From Desmonostoc muscorum LEGE 12446 (GTDB lineage: Bacteria; Cyanobacteriota; Cyanobacteriia; Cyanobacteriales; Nostocaceae), in assembly GCF_015207005.2 (NCBI RefSeq), contig NZ_JADEXS020000001.1:1612001-1676000 (forward strand): a stretch of DNA of 64,000 nucleotides, written 5' to 3'. The notes beneath the pieces are model-generated. The model was not told the origin of the DNA, did not search any database, and saw only the letters and a list, made by a program, of their open reading frames with translations. Shown piece after piece: positions 26,490 through 35,776 of the stretch (its first letter is position 1; the number at the start of each line of letters is the position of its first letter). The position numbers were made by a program, and so were the translations under genes.

Positions 26490-27482
26490 ATGTTGATCCT
26501 AATTAGAGTTTTTCTGCTAGTTGCTACAACAGTTTATCAAGCGATCGCGTGCTGGCTTGAAGATCGAAAAGCGCCCCCTGGCCAAATGTTTAATGTAGGT
26601 GGATATCGTCTACATCTCTACATAGCAGGAGACGCTAGAGATGCTAGTCCAACAATTGTCCTAGACCACAGTTTAGGAGGAATTGAGGGCTATCTCCTAG
26701 TTGAAGAATTGGCGAAGTTAGCACGAGTATGTATCTATGACCGAGCTGGTTATGGATGGAGCAATCACAGCCCACATCCCCGAACCAGCAATCAAATTGT
26801 CACGGAATTAGATATGCTACTTACTCAAGCAGGAATTGAACCACCCTACATTTTAATAGGAGATTCCTTTGGTAGCTACAATGTACGGCTGTATGCCCAT
26901 CGTTTTCCTCAGAAGGTTATTGGAATGGTACTTACAGACGGACTGCATGAGACTGGAATGCTCAAAATGTCTTTTCAGTTGCAAGCTTTGAAACTCTTTT
27001 TTATATCTGGCTTTGTGATGTCTATTCTAGGCTCGATACTTGGGATTATTCGATTAATGAGGATATGCAAAGTATTTGAGATCCTAAAACCTGAATTAAG
27101 CCAATTTCCTCAGCACTTACTTAATTCAATAAAACGTTCTTTTTGTCGTCCTAAACACTGGATTACAATGAGCCGAGAGATGTTAAATTTAACCGTTAGT
27201 GGACGTGAGGTTAGTGCAGCTAACAAGTTTGGTGAGATGCCTATAGTTAATATCAAAGCAAATTCTTTTTTCAAGCCTTCTATTTTGACTGTTTTTATTC
27301 CTCTGCGAGGCGCCAATCAATTGCGGAAACAGATGCATGTAGAGTTACTTAAGTTATCAACGAACTGTACTCAACTTCAAGCAAGTAAGAGCGGTCATTT
27401 TGTATGGGTAGATCAACCTGATGTAATTATAAATGCTGTAAAAATTGTTCTAAATAAAGTTGATCCTTCTTCTTCAGGTTAA
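26490..27482 (+). CDS. Alpha/beta hydrolase with N-terminal membrane segment
   Basis: 330 residues. An N-terminal hydrophobic segment (MLILIRVFLLVATTVYQAIACWL) probably anchors it in a membrane. The alpha/beta hydrolase core follows: oxyanion region IVLDHSLGGIEG, VCIYDRAGYGWS, and the nucleophile elbow LIGDSFGSYNVRLYA (Ser near residue 130). A catalytic His is likely in KSGHFVWVDQPDVI near the C-terminus. A cap domain with a second hydrophobic stretch (LFFISGFVMSILGSILGII) lies between. The substrate is not predictable; esters or haloalkane-type substrates are common in the family. Confidence 0.8.
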   Translation: MLILIRVFLLVATTVYQAIACWLEDRKAPPGQMFNVGGYRLHLYIAGDARDASPTIVLDHSLGGIEGYLLVEELAKLARVCIYDRAGYGWSNHSPHPRTSNQIVTELDMLLTQAGIEPPYILIGDSFGSYNVRLYAHRFPQKVIGMVLTDGLHETGMLKMSFQLQALKLFFISGFVMSILGSILGIIRLMRICKVFEILKPELSQFPQHLLNSIKRSFCRPKHWITMSREMLNLTVSGREVSAANKFGEMPIVNIKANSFFKPSILTVFIPLRGANQLRKQMHVELLKLSTNCTQLQASKSGHFVWVDQPDVIINAVKIVLNKVDPSSSG

Positions 27483-27509
27483 CAGGCATAGATACTAGAC
27501 TTGCCTTGA

Positions 27510-27548
27510 AAATAGGGAGTAGGGAGTGGGGAGTAGGGAGTAGGGAAA
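27510..27548. repeat. GGGGAGTAGGGAGT simple repeat
   Basis: A purine-rich tandem repeat (GGGAGTAGGGAGTGGGGAG) typical of Nostoc intergenic DNA. Related blocks occur at 38656-38696, 40866-40920 and 50727-50762. Confidence 0.75.
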
Positions 27549-27758
27549 AGAAATTTTCATTCCTCCTTGTGAGTGCAACTTATTGGTAGGCGATCGCATC
27601 GAACTGCAAACTTCCCAAGTTTTGTCTGTCAATGAATGCCAGCGTTCATTTCACAGTAGCCGATATTATGAGGTTTGTAGACCGTTAGGGAAATTATGAA
27701 TTTTGTTTTGCATCATTCATAATTCATTTATTTTCTTAATACTTTAATCTCAAATTTT

Positions 27759-28988
27759 ATGAATTCCAATCCTTTGCTGTGTACAGCGATCGCAAATCAT
27801 ATCACCACCAGTCCCCAGCAGCGAATTAGTTTCGCTCAATTCATGGAAATGGCGCTATACCACCCTGAACACGGCTACTATTCCAGCGATGCAGTCAAAA
27901 TTGGCTTTCAAGGTGGTGATTTTTTCACCTCTCCCAACCTTACCTCTGACTTTGGCGAGTTACTTGCAGAACAATTTTTGCAAATGTGGGAGATTTTAGG
28001 GCGACCTGTAACCTTTTCTCTGGTAGAAATGGGAGCAGGTCAAGGACTGTTGGCATTACATATCCTCAAGTATTATCAGCTACACTACCCGGATTTTTTT
28101 GCCGCCCTGGAGTATGTGATTATTGAAAAGTCGCCAACTTTAAGGCAAGAACAGCAGCAACGCTTACAAGATTTGCCTGTGCGTTGGTGCAATCTAGAGG
28201 ATATCCCATCAAATGCGATCGCTGGCTGTTTTTTTTCTAATGAGTTAGTCGATGCCTTCCCAGTCCATCAATTCACCCTAGAAACCGGGGAACTGCAAGA
28301 AATTTATGTGACAACACAGGGGGATGAGGGAGATGAGGGAGATGAGGGGGATGAGGGAGATGAAGAAGTATTTTCTTCAACTGGTCGTTTGCCAACATTT
28401 GTGGAAGTGACAGGGAAACCTTCCACGCCCCAATTAGCCGAGTATTTCGACTTAGTGGGAATCGATTTAGCTTCAGGTGCATACCCAGATGGTTACCGCA
28501 GTGAAATTAATTTAGCTGCTCTGGACTGGTTGAGTATAGTAGCAGACCGCTTGCAGCGCGGCTATGTGTTAACAATTGATTATGGCTACCCTGCTACTCG
28601 TTATTACAATCCCAGGCGATCGCAAGGAACGTTACAGTGCTATTATCAACATCGTTTCCATGACAACCCTTATATCAATATCGGACGACAAGATATCACT
28701 GCCCATGTTGACTTTACGGCTTTGGAATGCTGGGGCGATCGCTGTGGTTTAGAAAACGTTGGTTTTATCCAGCAAGGACTATTTTTGATGGCATTGGGAT
28801 TAGGGGAACGGATTTCTGGTATTTCCTATCAAAAGCAACCCCTCTCGCAATTACTACAGCGGCGGGACGCACTACACCAGCTTTTAGACCCCACAGGATT
28901 GGGTGGTTTTGGAGTCTTAATTCAGAGCAAAAATCTGGAAAAAACAGAAATTTCTCAACCGCTAAAAGGATTGACTCTGCCAGAGTAA
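27759..28988 (+). CDS. MidA/NDUFAF7-type SAM-dependent methyltransferase with in-frame repeat insertion
   Basis: 409 residues. The family (DUF185) includes mitochondrial NDUFAF7, which methylates an arginine of NDUFS2, the NdhH homologue; the cyanobacterial target is not established. Core motifs: ISFAQFMEMALYHPEHGYYSS, FTSPNLTSDFGELLAEQ, SLVEMGAGQGLLALHIL (SAM loop), and SNELVDAFPVHQF. Right after that, residues ~186-204 are a DEG tandem (GDEGDEGDEGDEGDEEVFSS) encoded by the GATGAGGGA simple repeat that is intergenic elsewhere. The frame is kept, so the protein may still work with an acidic loop. Confidence 0.85.
   Translation: MNSNPLLCTAIANHITTSPQQRISFAQFMEMALYHPEHGYYSSDAVKIGFQGGDFFTSPNLTSDFGELLAEQFLQMWEILGRPVTFSLVEMGAGQGLLALHILKYYQLHYPDFFAALEYVIIEKSPTLRQEQQQRLQDLPVRWCNLEDIPSNAIAGCFFSNELVDAFPVHQFTLETGELQEIYVTTQGDEGDEGDEGDEGDEEVFSSTGRLPTFVEVTGKPSTPQLAEYFDLVGIDLASGAYPDGYRSEINLAALDWLSIVADRLQRGYVLTIDYGYPATRYYNPRRSQGTLQCYYQHRFHDNPYINIGRQDITAHVDFTALECWGDRCGLENVGFIQQGLFLMALGLGERISGISYQKQPLSQLLQRRDALHQLLDPTGLGGFGVLIQSKNLEKTEISQPLKGLTLPE
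28318..28376. repeat. Intragenic copy of the GATGAGGGA repeat
   Basis: A tandem of GATGAGGGA/GATGAGGGG units followed by AAGAAGTATTTTCTTC lies inside the MidA-like gene. The same arrangement, with a near-identical tail, is intergenic at 3916-3997. Confidence 0.88.
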
Positions 28989-29097
28989 AGCTAAATTTGA
29001 AAAGTTAAAACTCTATTTAAGAATGCAGTATTAGTTTTATTTGGACTAGCATAACAGTGATTACTGTAAAGTTAAACACAATTGGAAAGTAATAATT

Positions 29098-29193
29098 ATG
29101 TCAGCCCATGACCTATTAATGTTAGTAACACTACTTACCCCAGGTATTTTGCTTTCAGTTTTGATTATGCTGACTTTTGCCGCTGGCGGGTGA
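29098..29193 (+). CDS. 31-residue single-span membrane peptide
   Basis: The ATG at 29098 opens a 31-codon frame ending at 29193: a short polar start (MSAHDLL), one hydrophobic span of ~20 residues (MLVTLLTPGILLSVLIMLTF) and AAGG at the end. GGAAAG lies about 12 bases upstream. The size and design are like the tiny subunits of photosystems, cytochrome b6f or NDH-1, but it does not match the ones I know by sequence (PetN, PetL, PetM, PsbM, Psb30). Too short for gene prediction; supported only by its composition, start region and free-standing position. Confidence 0.5.
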   Translation: MSAHDLLMLVTLLTPGILLSVLIMLTFAAGG

Positions 29194-29379
29194 AGTAATC
29201 AGTTACTGATAATACTGCTTGCACCATTCTCAATAACTGGGTAGGCACTGCCAACATCCTAAAATAAAGGCAGTGTCCGCCCAAAAAAATTGCCATCGAG
29301 TGACTGATGCAAAATGTCAAAATAGATACGCAGATTTTACGAAGGACTACGCCTACGCTGTACCAAAGGAACATAAAAA

Positions 29380-30258
29380 ATGAAGGTGGCATTTCTGGGA
29401 ACTGGACTGATGGGACTACCAATGGCTCAAAGGTTATTAGCCGCAGATATACAGCTAGTTGCCTATAATCGCACCCCAGAAAAATTAGCACCACTACAAG
29501 CAGCTGGGGCTGAAATTGCCACACACGCCCGCCACGCCATTAGTGCTGCTGAGTGCGTAATCCTCATGCTTACTAATGCCCCAGCCATTTATAATGTCTT
29601 GCTTTCAGATAGAGCTTCCCAAACTCTCAACGGGCGCACTATCATCCAAATGGGAACAATTACTCCCACAGAAAGCCAGGAAATTAGAGATGCAGTTGTT
29701 GCAGGTGGTGGTGAGTATTTAGAAGCACCCGTGTTAGGAAGCATCCCCGAAGCAAAAGCTGGCAAATTGATTGTTATGGTAGGTGCCCAGCCAGAACAAT
29801 ATCAACGCCACTTGAAGTTACTCCAAAATTTTGGGACAGAACCTTTACTTGTCGGCCCTGTGGGAGCAGCGGCGGGGCTGAAATTGGCACTCAATCAACT
29901 AATAGCTTCCCTAACAACTAGCTTTGCTTTGAGTCTCGCTTTTGTTCAGCGTCAAGGTGTGGATGTGGATGTGTTTATGCAAATCTTGCGCGACAGTTCA
30001 CTTTATGCGCCGACCTTTGACAAAAAACTACAACGGATGTTGGATGGCAATTATGCCAATCCCAATTTTCCCACAAAACACTTGCTCAAAGATACAGAAT
30101 TGTTTATCTCAGAAGCAAAATCTGTGAGTTTAGATCTCAGTAGTATTAAAGGAGTGCGACAAATCTTGCAAACAGCCGTGAAAATGTCATTTGCTGAAGA
30201 TGATTATTCATCACTATTTGCTGTCATTAAAGAATGGGGAGAAGCGATCGGTGATTGA
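29380..30258 (+). CDS. Beta-hydroxyacid dehydrogenase family, NAD(P)-dependent
   Basis: 292 residues. N-terminal Rossmann domain with GTGLMGLPMAQRLLAADIQLVAYNRTPEK (GxGxxG near residue 7; the Asn-Arg after the second strand suggests NADP(H)). Next are APVLGSIPEAKAGKLIVMVG in the substrate-binding DxSGG region (here LEAPVLGSIPEA, so not the standard SGG) and GAAAGLKLALNQL with the catalytic Lys and Asn. The C-terminal helical domain includes KHLLKDTELFISEAKS. The altered substrate motif places it nearer to glyoxylate/succinic semialdehyde reductase-like members than to 3-hydroxyisobutyrate dehydrogenase; this is tentative. Confidence 0.82.
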   Translation: MKVAFLGTGLMGLPMAQRLLAADIQLVAYNRTPEKLAPLQAAGAEIATHARHAISAAECVILMLTNAPAIYNVLLSDRASQTLNGRTIIQMGTITPTESQEIRDAVVAGGGEYLEAPVLGSIPEAKAGKLIVMVGAQPEQYQRHLKLLQNFGTEPLLVGPVGAAAGLKLALNQLIASLTTSFALSLAFVQRQGVDVDVFMQILRDSSLYAPTFDKKLQRMLDGNYANPNFPTKHLLKDTELFISEAKSVSLDLSSIKGVRQILQTAVKMSFAEDDYSSLFAVIKEWGEAIGD

Positions 30259-30419
30259 GCATTTGGCGTTCTAAGGTTTAATGTGGTAGGGTGCGTTATG
30301 GACGTTAGTCCTAACGCACCAAAAATCTGGGATGATGCCCTACCCTCAGCAATAACACACCCTAAAATTTTTCTGAACACAAACCTATTGCTTTATACAC
30401 CCATCAAAAATACATAGAA

Positions 30420-32483
30420 TCACTGACCAATAATAGTCGTTGATGGCGACGGTTCTGGAGACTCTGCCGGAGGCGAAGGTTCTGGTTGAGGATTGAGAAA
30501 TTCCTGCCAAGTCCTAATCTGGTCTTGTGCTGCATTGTAAGCAGAACTACCGCGTGGAATGGACTTGGCAATCTGAATTCCTCTGCCAATATCAGACTGA
30601 CCTTGAGAACGTGCTATATCTAATAATTGCTGACTCCATTGGTCAATGGCGAGATTGGCATCCATGCGTAAGATGCTATTATTGGAAACCCGATTTGCTA
30701 ACCGTATTGCCTCAGTCAAGGCTTCTGGCGTCCCGGCGGCTGCGGTTTCCTGGGCTTTTCTCCAGTTTTCTCTGGTCTGGATTTGCCCTTGCCAGTCATC
30801 AATAGCGGTTTGTGCTTCGCCAGAAAGCGCCCTCCCCGAAGATGCAATTTGTTGAGCTGCACTAATGGCGGCGGTGAGATTTCCACTCAGAGCCAACTCT
30901 CTTGCTTGATCTAGGTAGGGTTGGTCTTCAATTCGCTGAATCTTTCCTGCCCAGGTGCGAATTTTTCTACGTGCTTCTGGATATAATGCACGACCTCTAC
31001 GGATTTGGCTAGCTTGAGCGATCGCAGCTTGCAACGAGTTAATATCATCAAATATTGCTATCTGTTCGGCGCGTTCTAAGTAAGGTTGGTCTTCGATGGT
31101 CTCTACTTGGGCTTGCCAGCGACCCATTTCTTGCCTAGCTTCTGTGCCTCTGGGGTTACTAGCAGGGATCAGTTGCGCTTGGGCGATCGCTGCTGTTAAA
31201 TTATTGACTGTTCCTTGGCTAGCCAATATTCTCGCTTTTTCCAGATGGGCAACATCTTCGATTTCTAATTGCCAACGAGCAATTAACTGCTGCGCTTCCT
31301 CATATACTGGTCTTGAAGGATCGATTTGTTGTGCTTGGGCGATCGCTGCTTCTAAACCAGAGACATTACCCAGCCAAGCGCTTCTTTTGGCGTCAGCTAT
31401 GGCGATAAAGTCATCTGTTTCGCCTTGGAGTTTCGCACTTTCAGGAATTTGTCTAGCAATATCCAGTGCTTCATCGGCATTTTGCTGGTTGAGTTTTGCC
31501 TGTGCCAAATCCAGCATTTTACGCCCAAACACCGGAATCGCTTCCTGAGCTTTTTGGTAAAGGTAACTTTCCTGCCCGATGGACTCCGCTAGCTTGATCG
31601 CTTCGAGTAAATTATCAACAACCTTGCTTTGTGCTAAATTTTCCGCTTTTCCTAACTTATCGCCATCTTCCCTGGCTGTGGCAATTAGGCGATTCAATTG
31701 GTCGTATTTAGTACCCGCCCAGTATTGGTTGTCCACGCGTAACATTCTGGCAGAGAGCATGAATGCCGATTGCCAGCGTCGTTCCCGAACTTCAGCGATC
31801 GCATTATTGTAAATGCTATCTGCCTTCGACCAAATTGTTTGCCATTTGTCAATTTGCTCGTCTACTAATTTATAAGCAGCCACATCTTCTGGTATCTTGC
31901 GGGCAGTAGCGATCGCTTCTTCCAAATTTCCTGTTTGGAAACTCTGATCGGCTAACTTCAAAATATCCCGCGACCATTCTTCGATGAAACGATTAATTTC
32001 TGCGTGTAACGGGTGATTTTCTGGTAGCTCCTTCACCAGAGCGATCGCTTGCAGCAGGTCATTCACTGTATCTTTAGAAGCTGCCAATTGAGCGCAGTGC
32101 AATCGCACCGAAGCACTAGCTAAAGGCCAGAAAATCGATGGACAATTAGGGGCAGCTGGCAACTTCAGCAGCATTGCCATTGCCAAGAATGCTACACTGC
32201 CAGGAATCAAAGTTAGCAGTAATGACCACAATATCCAACTTCTCATCCAGCGTGGCAATTTCCGAGAACTTTTGCTCGCTTGGATAGTGTCTTGTGAATG
32301 ACTATCTTTGCCAACGGAATTGTTTTTTTTTCGCCGCTTCACTGACTTGGAGGTAGAACCAGTAGCTGGGACATCAAACGGTTGAGTTTCACCGAATTGC
32401 TCTGTTCGGGATAATCTTGTGTTTTGATCTGGCTCTCTTGCTCTGGCTCCTGACCAACTGTCTGGAATATCCCGCTCTGTCAT
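30420..32483 (-). CDS. Membrane-anchored protein with repeated helical units
   Basis: 687 residues. A charged cytoplasmic N-terminus (residues 1-80, with an RRKKNN patch) is followed by one transmembrane helix (~84-107). About 550 residues of alpha-helical repeats of roughly 60-70 residues follow, each with a core like LTAAIAQAQQIDPSRPVYEEAQQLIARWQ and often EDQPYLERA before it. The repeats look like a degenerate TPR/SEL1-type solenoid. The end is Pro/Ser-rich (PQPEPSPPAESPEPSPS). The design is typical of a family seen in filamentous cyanobacteria; its function is unknown. It probably projects the solenoid across the membrane as a scaffold. Confidence 0.7.
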   Translation of the reverse strand: MTERDIPDSWSGARAREPDQNTRLSRTEQFGETQPFDVPATGSTSKSVKRRKKNNSVGKDSHSQDTIQASKSSRKLPRWMRSWILWSLLLTLIPGSVAFLAMAMLLKLPAAPNCPSIFWPLASASVRLHCAQLAASKDTVNDLLQAIALVKELPENHPLHAEINRFIEEWSRDILKLADQSFQTGNLEEAIATARKIPEDVAAYKLVDEQIDKWQTIWSKADSIYNNAIAEVRERRWQSAFMLSARMLRVDNQYWAGTKYDQLNRLIATAREDGDKLGKAENLAQSKVVDNLLEAIKLAESIGQESYLYQKAQEAIPVFGRKMLDLAQAKLNQQNADEALDIARQIPESAKLQGETDDFIAIADAKRSAWLGNVSGLEAAIAQAQQIDPSRPVYEEAQQLIARWQLEIEDVAHLEKARILASQGTVNNLTAAIAQAQLIPASNPRGTEARQEMGRWQAQVETIEDQPYLERAEQIAIFDDINSLQAAIAQASQIRRGRALYPEARRKIRTWAGKIQRIEDQPYLDQARELALSGNLTAAISAAQQIASSGRALSGEAQTAIDDWQGQIQTRENWRKAQETAAAGTPEALTEAIRLANRVSNNSILRMDANLAIDQWSQQLLDIARSQGQSDIGRGIQIAKSIPRGSSAYNAAQDQIRTWQEFLNPQPEPSPPAESPEPSPSTTIIGQ

Positions 32484-32966
32484 CTCTCACACCAAAATAA
32501 TTGAATAGCTTTCTGTTTTAGGTCGATAATTCCATTGTTGCCATAGTAACTTTCTCATGATTAAAAAGCTACTTTTTTGATTATCTATCCCCACAGATAC
32601 CATTAAAACGCTAAAACTTTAGTGCTGTTTTATACTTTATCCTGAAATCGTAGATTCAGCCTGCAAATCGGCAATTAGCTGAGCTAAATGATCGCTACTT
32701 GCCTGGTAAACGCTGCCGCAAAAATCGCAAGTTGCTTCGGCACCATCATCTTTAATAATCATATCTTGGAGTTCCGCTTCTCCCAAAATTTTGAGTGCCC
32801 CCAAAACGCGATCGAAAGAACAACCGCAGTGGAAGCGCAGCATTTGCCTTTCGGGAAAAATTGCTAGCCCCATATCTCCTAGCAAGTCGCCAAATATTTC
32901 GGGTAACGTTTTCCCAGCTTGCAGCAACGGCGTAAAACCTGCTAAAGCAGCCACCCGTGATTCTAG

Positions 32967-33802
32967 GGCGTGTCATCAATTGAGCCAAATGACAGAAGCA
33001 GCCAAATAAATTGCACCCAGAAAGTTGGCAGCGCGTTTGTCGTAGCGCGTTGCGATCGCTCGGTACTGCTTGAGTTTGGCAAAAAAGTTTTCAATGAGAT
33101 GACGGGCTTTGTATAAATCTCGGTCGTAGTCACGAGGTCTGGTACGGTTGCGTTTAGGAGGAATCACTGCGGTTTTGCCCTGTGCCTGAAGTCGCTCAAT
33201 TACTCGCTCATCGGCATCATAGCCTTTATCTGCCAGTACTGTGTCCGCCACAATATTGGGTAGCAGTTGGTCAGAGCCATCAAGATCACAAGCTTGTCCG
33301 GGTGTCAGGTGAAAGCTCAGTGGGTTGCCCAAAGCATCTACCACAGCATGAATCTTAGTACTCAATCCCCCTTTGCTGCGACCAATGGCTTCTGTGGACG
33401 CATCCCCCCCTTTGCACCCGCACTATGCTGGTGGGCGCGGACAATTGTCGAGTCAATCATGGCATATTCGTTATCGGCATCATCGGCCAAGTGCTGAAAC
33501 ACCAGCTCCCACACGCCTGTTTTTGACCATCGACTGAAGCGGGTGTGAATCACCCGAAAATCCCCGAATCTCGATGGCAAGTCACGCCAGGGAATGCCTG
33601 CTCGATAACGATATAATACTGCTTCAACAAACAATCGATTATCTTTAGCTGTGGCTCCCACATAGCCCTCTCGCCCAGGTAGCAGGTCTTTGATTCTCTC
33701 CCACTGATCATCTCGTAGTGCGTATCGGCGCGTCATCGGTTTCAATAGTGTTTATTCTTTTCCAGCAGTTCTGATTCCAGTTTATCTAATTGATGACATG
33801 CC
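32967..33802 (-). mobile_element. IS5-family insertion sequence, 836 bp, CTAG target duplication
   Basis: Ends are near-identical inverted repeats: GGCGTGTCATCAATT from 32967, and at the other end the complement of GGCATGTCATCAATT ending at 33802. CTAG flanks both sides (32963-32966 and 33803-33806), which fits the 4-bp palindromic target of IS5-type elements. It carries one frameshifted transposase gene. No decay is visible, so insertion may be recent. Confidence 0.9.
32976..33736 (-). CDS. IS5-type transposase made by -1 frameshifting
   Basis: Two overlapping frames. The upstream one starts MTRRYALRDDQWERIKDLLPGR (ATG 33736) and has the first catalytic Asp in AMIDSTIVRAHQHSAGAKGG. The downstream one contains KIHAVVDALGNPLSFHLTPGQ, the second Asp in VLADKGYDADE and the Glu in ARHLIENFFAKLKQYR. 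They are joined at AAA followed by seven G residues (near 33405-33414): slipping back one base turns GAKGGM into GAKGGDASTEAIGRSKGGLSTKIHA, the continuous family sequence. Frameshifting on such a run is usual in this group. Confidence 0.9.
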
Positions 33803-34449
33803 CTAGCTTTTCTACTAAGGCTTCATCTCTTGCAGCCTTGGGTAAGACTTGTACCAGTAATCCTCCAGCAGCCGTGACTCCACCTGCTCCCACAAACACA
33901 CCCAAAACTAAAGCAGAAGGAGTTTGTTCCGAATTCACCAGATAATGAGCGACATCATCGCCAATTTCTCCAGAAACTAGTTCTACAGTACTAGAGTAAG
34001 GGTAACCATAACCGATATCCCGGACAACGTAGAGGTAGCCGTTACCCACCGCACCACCAACGTCTAGCTTACCTTTAGCATTGGGAGGCAATTCCACAGA
34101 TGGATTCCCCACATACCCGCGTACCGTGCCATCTAGACCTGCATCTACCAATATGCCACCCAAAGGCCCATCGCCCTTAACTCGCACGTTGACCCTCGAT
34201 CCAGTCCGCTTCATGCTAGAAGCCATCAACAAACCCGCCGCCATAGTCCGTCCCAGTGCTGCCGTTGCCACATAGGAAAGCTTGTGCCGCCCTCGTGCTT
34301 CTTCTGTTAAACGTGTGGTAATCACGCCTACAGCACGAATCCCACCTTCGGCTGCTGTTGCACGAATTAACTGATCCGCCATGAATAACCTTACATTTCT
34401 TAACAAGTCCACCTTTCTATTCTAAGTTCTGTGTTGGTACAAAAGTAAC

Positions 34450-34555
34450 TTAGTGGGGCATTGGGCATTGGGCATGGGGCATGGGGGGACGCGGGGACGG
34501 GGAGAAAAACTAATGACTAATGACTAATGCCCAATGCCCAATGACTAATGACTAA
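34450..34555. repeat. Simple repeats TTGGGCATGGGGCA and ACTAATGACTAATGCCCAATG
   Basis: Tandem GGGCATTGGGCATGGGGCAT (34456-34485) is followed by TAATGACTAATG units containing GCCCAATGCCCAATG, which is complementary to the first block, so a large imperfect hairpin can form. It lies between divergent hslO and the SRPBCC-like gene. Confidence 0.75.
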
Positions 34556-34597
34556 ATTAGAAATAGCGATGTCTCACTTTTAGGTAATCCTGGAAAA

Positions 34598-34984
34598 ATG
34601 CTGGGTAATTTTCAACAAAGCCAACTACGAATCGAAATCGAAGCATCAACAGATGTAATTCGTGACAGCCTAGTGCATCCGGCACAACTAGCAAAATGGC
34701 TTGTAGGGCAACGTTTTGCGCCAGGAATGCCAGAAGAATTGGTTCCTGGATTTGAGTTTACTACCTGGACTGGGCCAGTCCCGATTCATCATCAAGTGGA
34801 CGTTGTAAAATCCAATTGCCTCCGCTTGCTACTGTCGGGAGGGATTGACGGGTTTCACGAATGGTACTGGGGAGAAGGTTGGATACAGTCCCGCTTGGAA
34901 GGACTCTCAGTTTTGCCCTTGAATTTGGGTCAAACTCTGAGTTTGTTGAGCTTGCGCCAATTTTTAGCAACTCAAAGACGTTGA
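34598..34984 (+). CDS. SRPBCC-like (START-fold) protein
   Basis: 128 residues resembling a short START/polyketide-cyclase-type helix-grip domain: the start strand LRIEIEASTDVIRDSLVHPAQLAKWL has the usual strand-helix pattern, followed by alternating strands (FEFTTWTGPVPIHHQVDVV, GFHEWYWGEGWIQSRLEG) and the long C-terminal helix (GQTLSLLSLRQFLATQRR). Such proteins bind small hydrophobic ligands or act as cyclases. No specific function is assigned; conserved in appearance rather than recognised by name. Confidence 0.65.
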   Translation: MLGNFQQSQLRIEIEASTDVIRDSLVHPAQLAKWLVGQRFAPGMPEELVPGFEFTTWTGPVPIHHQVDVVKSNCLRLLLSGGIDGFHEWYWGEGWIQSRLEGLSVLPLNLGQTLSLLSLRQFLATQRR

Positions 34985-34985
34985 A

Positions 34986-35085
34986 TTAGGGATTGGGGAT
35001 CGGGAATTAGGGACTGGGTATTGGAGATTGGGGATTGGGTATTAATTCTTCTCACCCAGTCCCCAGTCCCCAGTCCCCAGTTTTA
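34986..35085. repeat. GGGGATTGGGTATT / CCCCAGTCCCCAG hairpin repeat
   Basis: Purine-rich units (GGGATTGGGGATCGGGAATT) to ~35041 are followed by tandem CCCAGTCCCCAGTCC units, which can pair with them. It separates the convergent SRPBCC-like and Uma2 genes. Confidence 0.75.
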
Positions 35086-35150
35086 TTTGTGCTTTGGGGA
35101 AAACTGCGATCGCACGCTTTTTAGTAAATAAACTGGCTTTAGTCGTATAT

Positions 35151-35747
35151 TTAATCTTCAGCAGATAGCACTTGCTCTGCTGTTAATTTTAACTCTGGAA
35201 AAATTTGAGATTTAATGCGATCGCTACCAACAAACTCTACTGGTTCGTATAATTCTTCAATCAATGTGAAGACAGTCACTTTGCTCGTTAATGGATCGAC
35301 AATCCAATATTCTGGAATATTTAGAACGTTGTACTCAACTCGCTTAGCTCGATAATCTACGGTCTTTGTTGATTCACTCACAACTTCCACTATCAACAAT
35401 GGAGGTGGTTCATTAAGTTCAATAACTGCCTCTCGGTTTCTTAACTCTCGCCACACAGACAATGGAATCACAACTACATCTGGAATTCTCGATGTATCCC
35501 ATCTTCCAGCACGGGGGGAACGAACACCGATAACCATTTGTTTAGAAGTCCAATCCAACTTTAACCGGAGAATTTCTGCTCGAAAGCTAACATTGAGAAA
35601 TTCAGTTACTGCGCCGTGTTGTCCACTTCCCAAACTCACCGGAATTAGTTCTCCATTGACCAGTTCGTACCGAGTATCGGTGCCATCATCATAAGCCAAA
35701 TACTCTTTAAACGTAAGTCGTTTGCTAACTGCTGGAGTTGTGGTCAT
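35151..35747 (-). CDS. Uma2-family (DUF820) putative endonuclease
   Basis: 198 residues, the standard length. Family landmarks: [27 protein letters not shown], the core Asp in [52 protein letters not shown] (E-x-V-S in place of ExK) and the C-terminal strand. No coiled-coil tail, unlike the copy at 807-1553. Role unknown. Confidence 0.85.
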   Translation of the reverse strand: MTTTPAVSKRLTFKEYLAYDDGTDTRYELVNGELIPVSLGSGQHGAVTEFLNVSFRAEILRLKLDWTSKQMVIGVRSPRAGRWDTSRIPDVVVIPLSVWRELRNREAVIELNEPPPLLIVEVVSESTKTVDYRAKRVEYNVLNIPEYWIVDPLTSKVTVFTLIEELYEPVEFVGSDRIKSQIFPELKLTAEQVLSAED

Positions 35748-35776
35748 GGCATTATCTCATTTGCCTTTACCTGATT

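Larger units (their letters stand above)
32637..34382 (-). pseudogene. hslO: hslO (Hsp33 redox chaperone) split by an IS5-type element
   Basis: The 5' part (34382 down to 33803, from the ATG at [19 protein letters not shown]) encodes the Hsp33 dimer core. The 3' part (32966 down to 32637) encodes the linker and zinc domain, with CGC and CDFC holding the redox-sensing zinc. The IS (32967-33802) and its CTAG duplication separate them. Joining 33803 to 32962 gives an uninterrupted 301-residue protein through EKLESRVAALAGFTPLL. As it stands, translation from the start reads eight codons into the IS (LGHVIN, then stop), giving a 208-codon frame without the zinc domain. Hsp33 is a holdase activated by oxidative unfolding. 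Confidence 0.93.
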
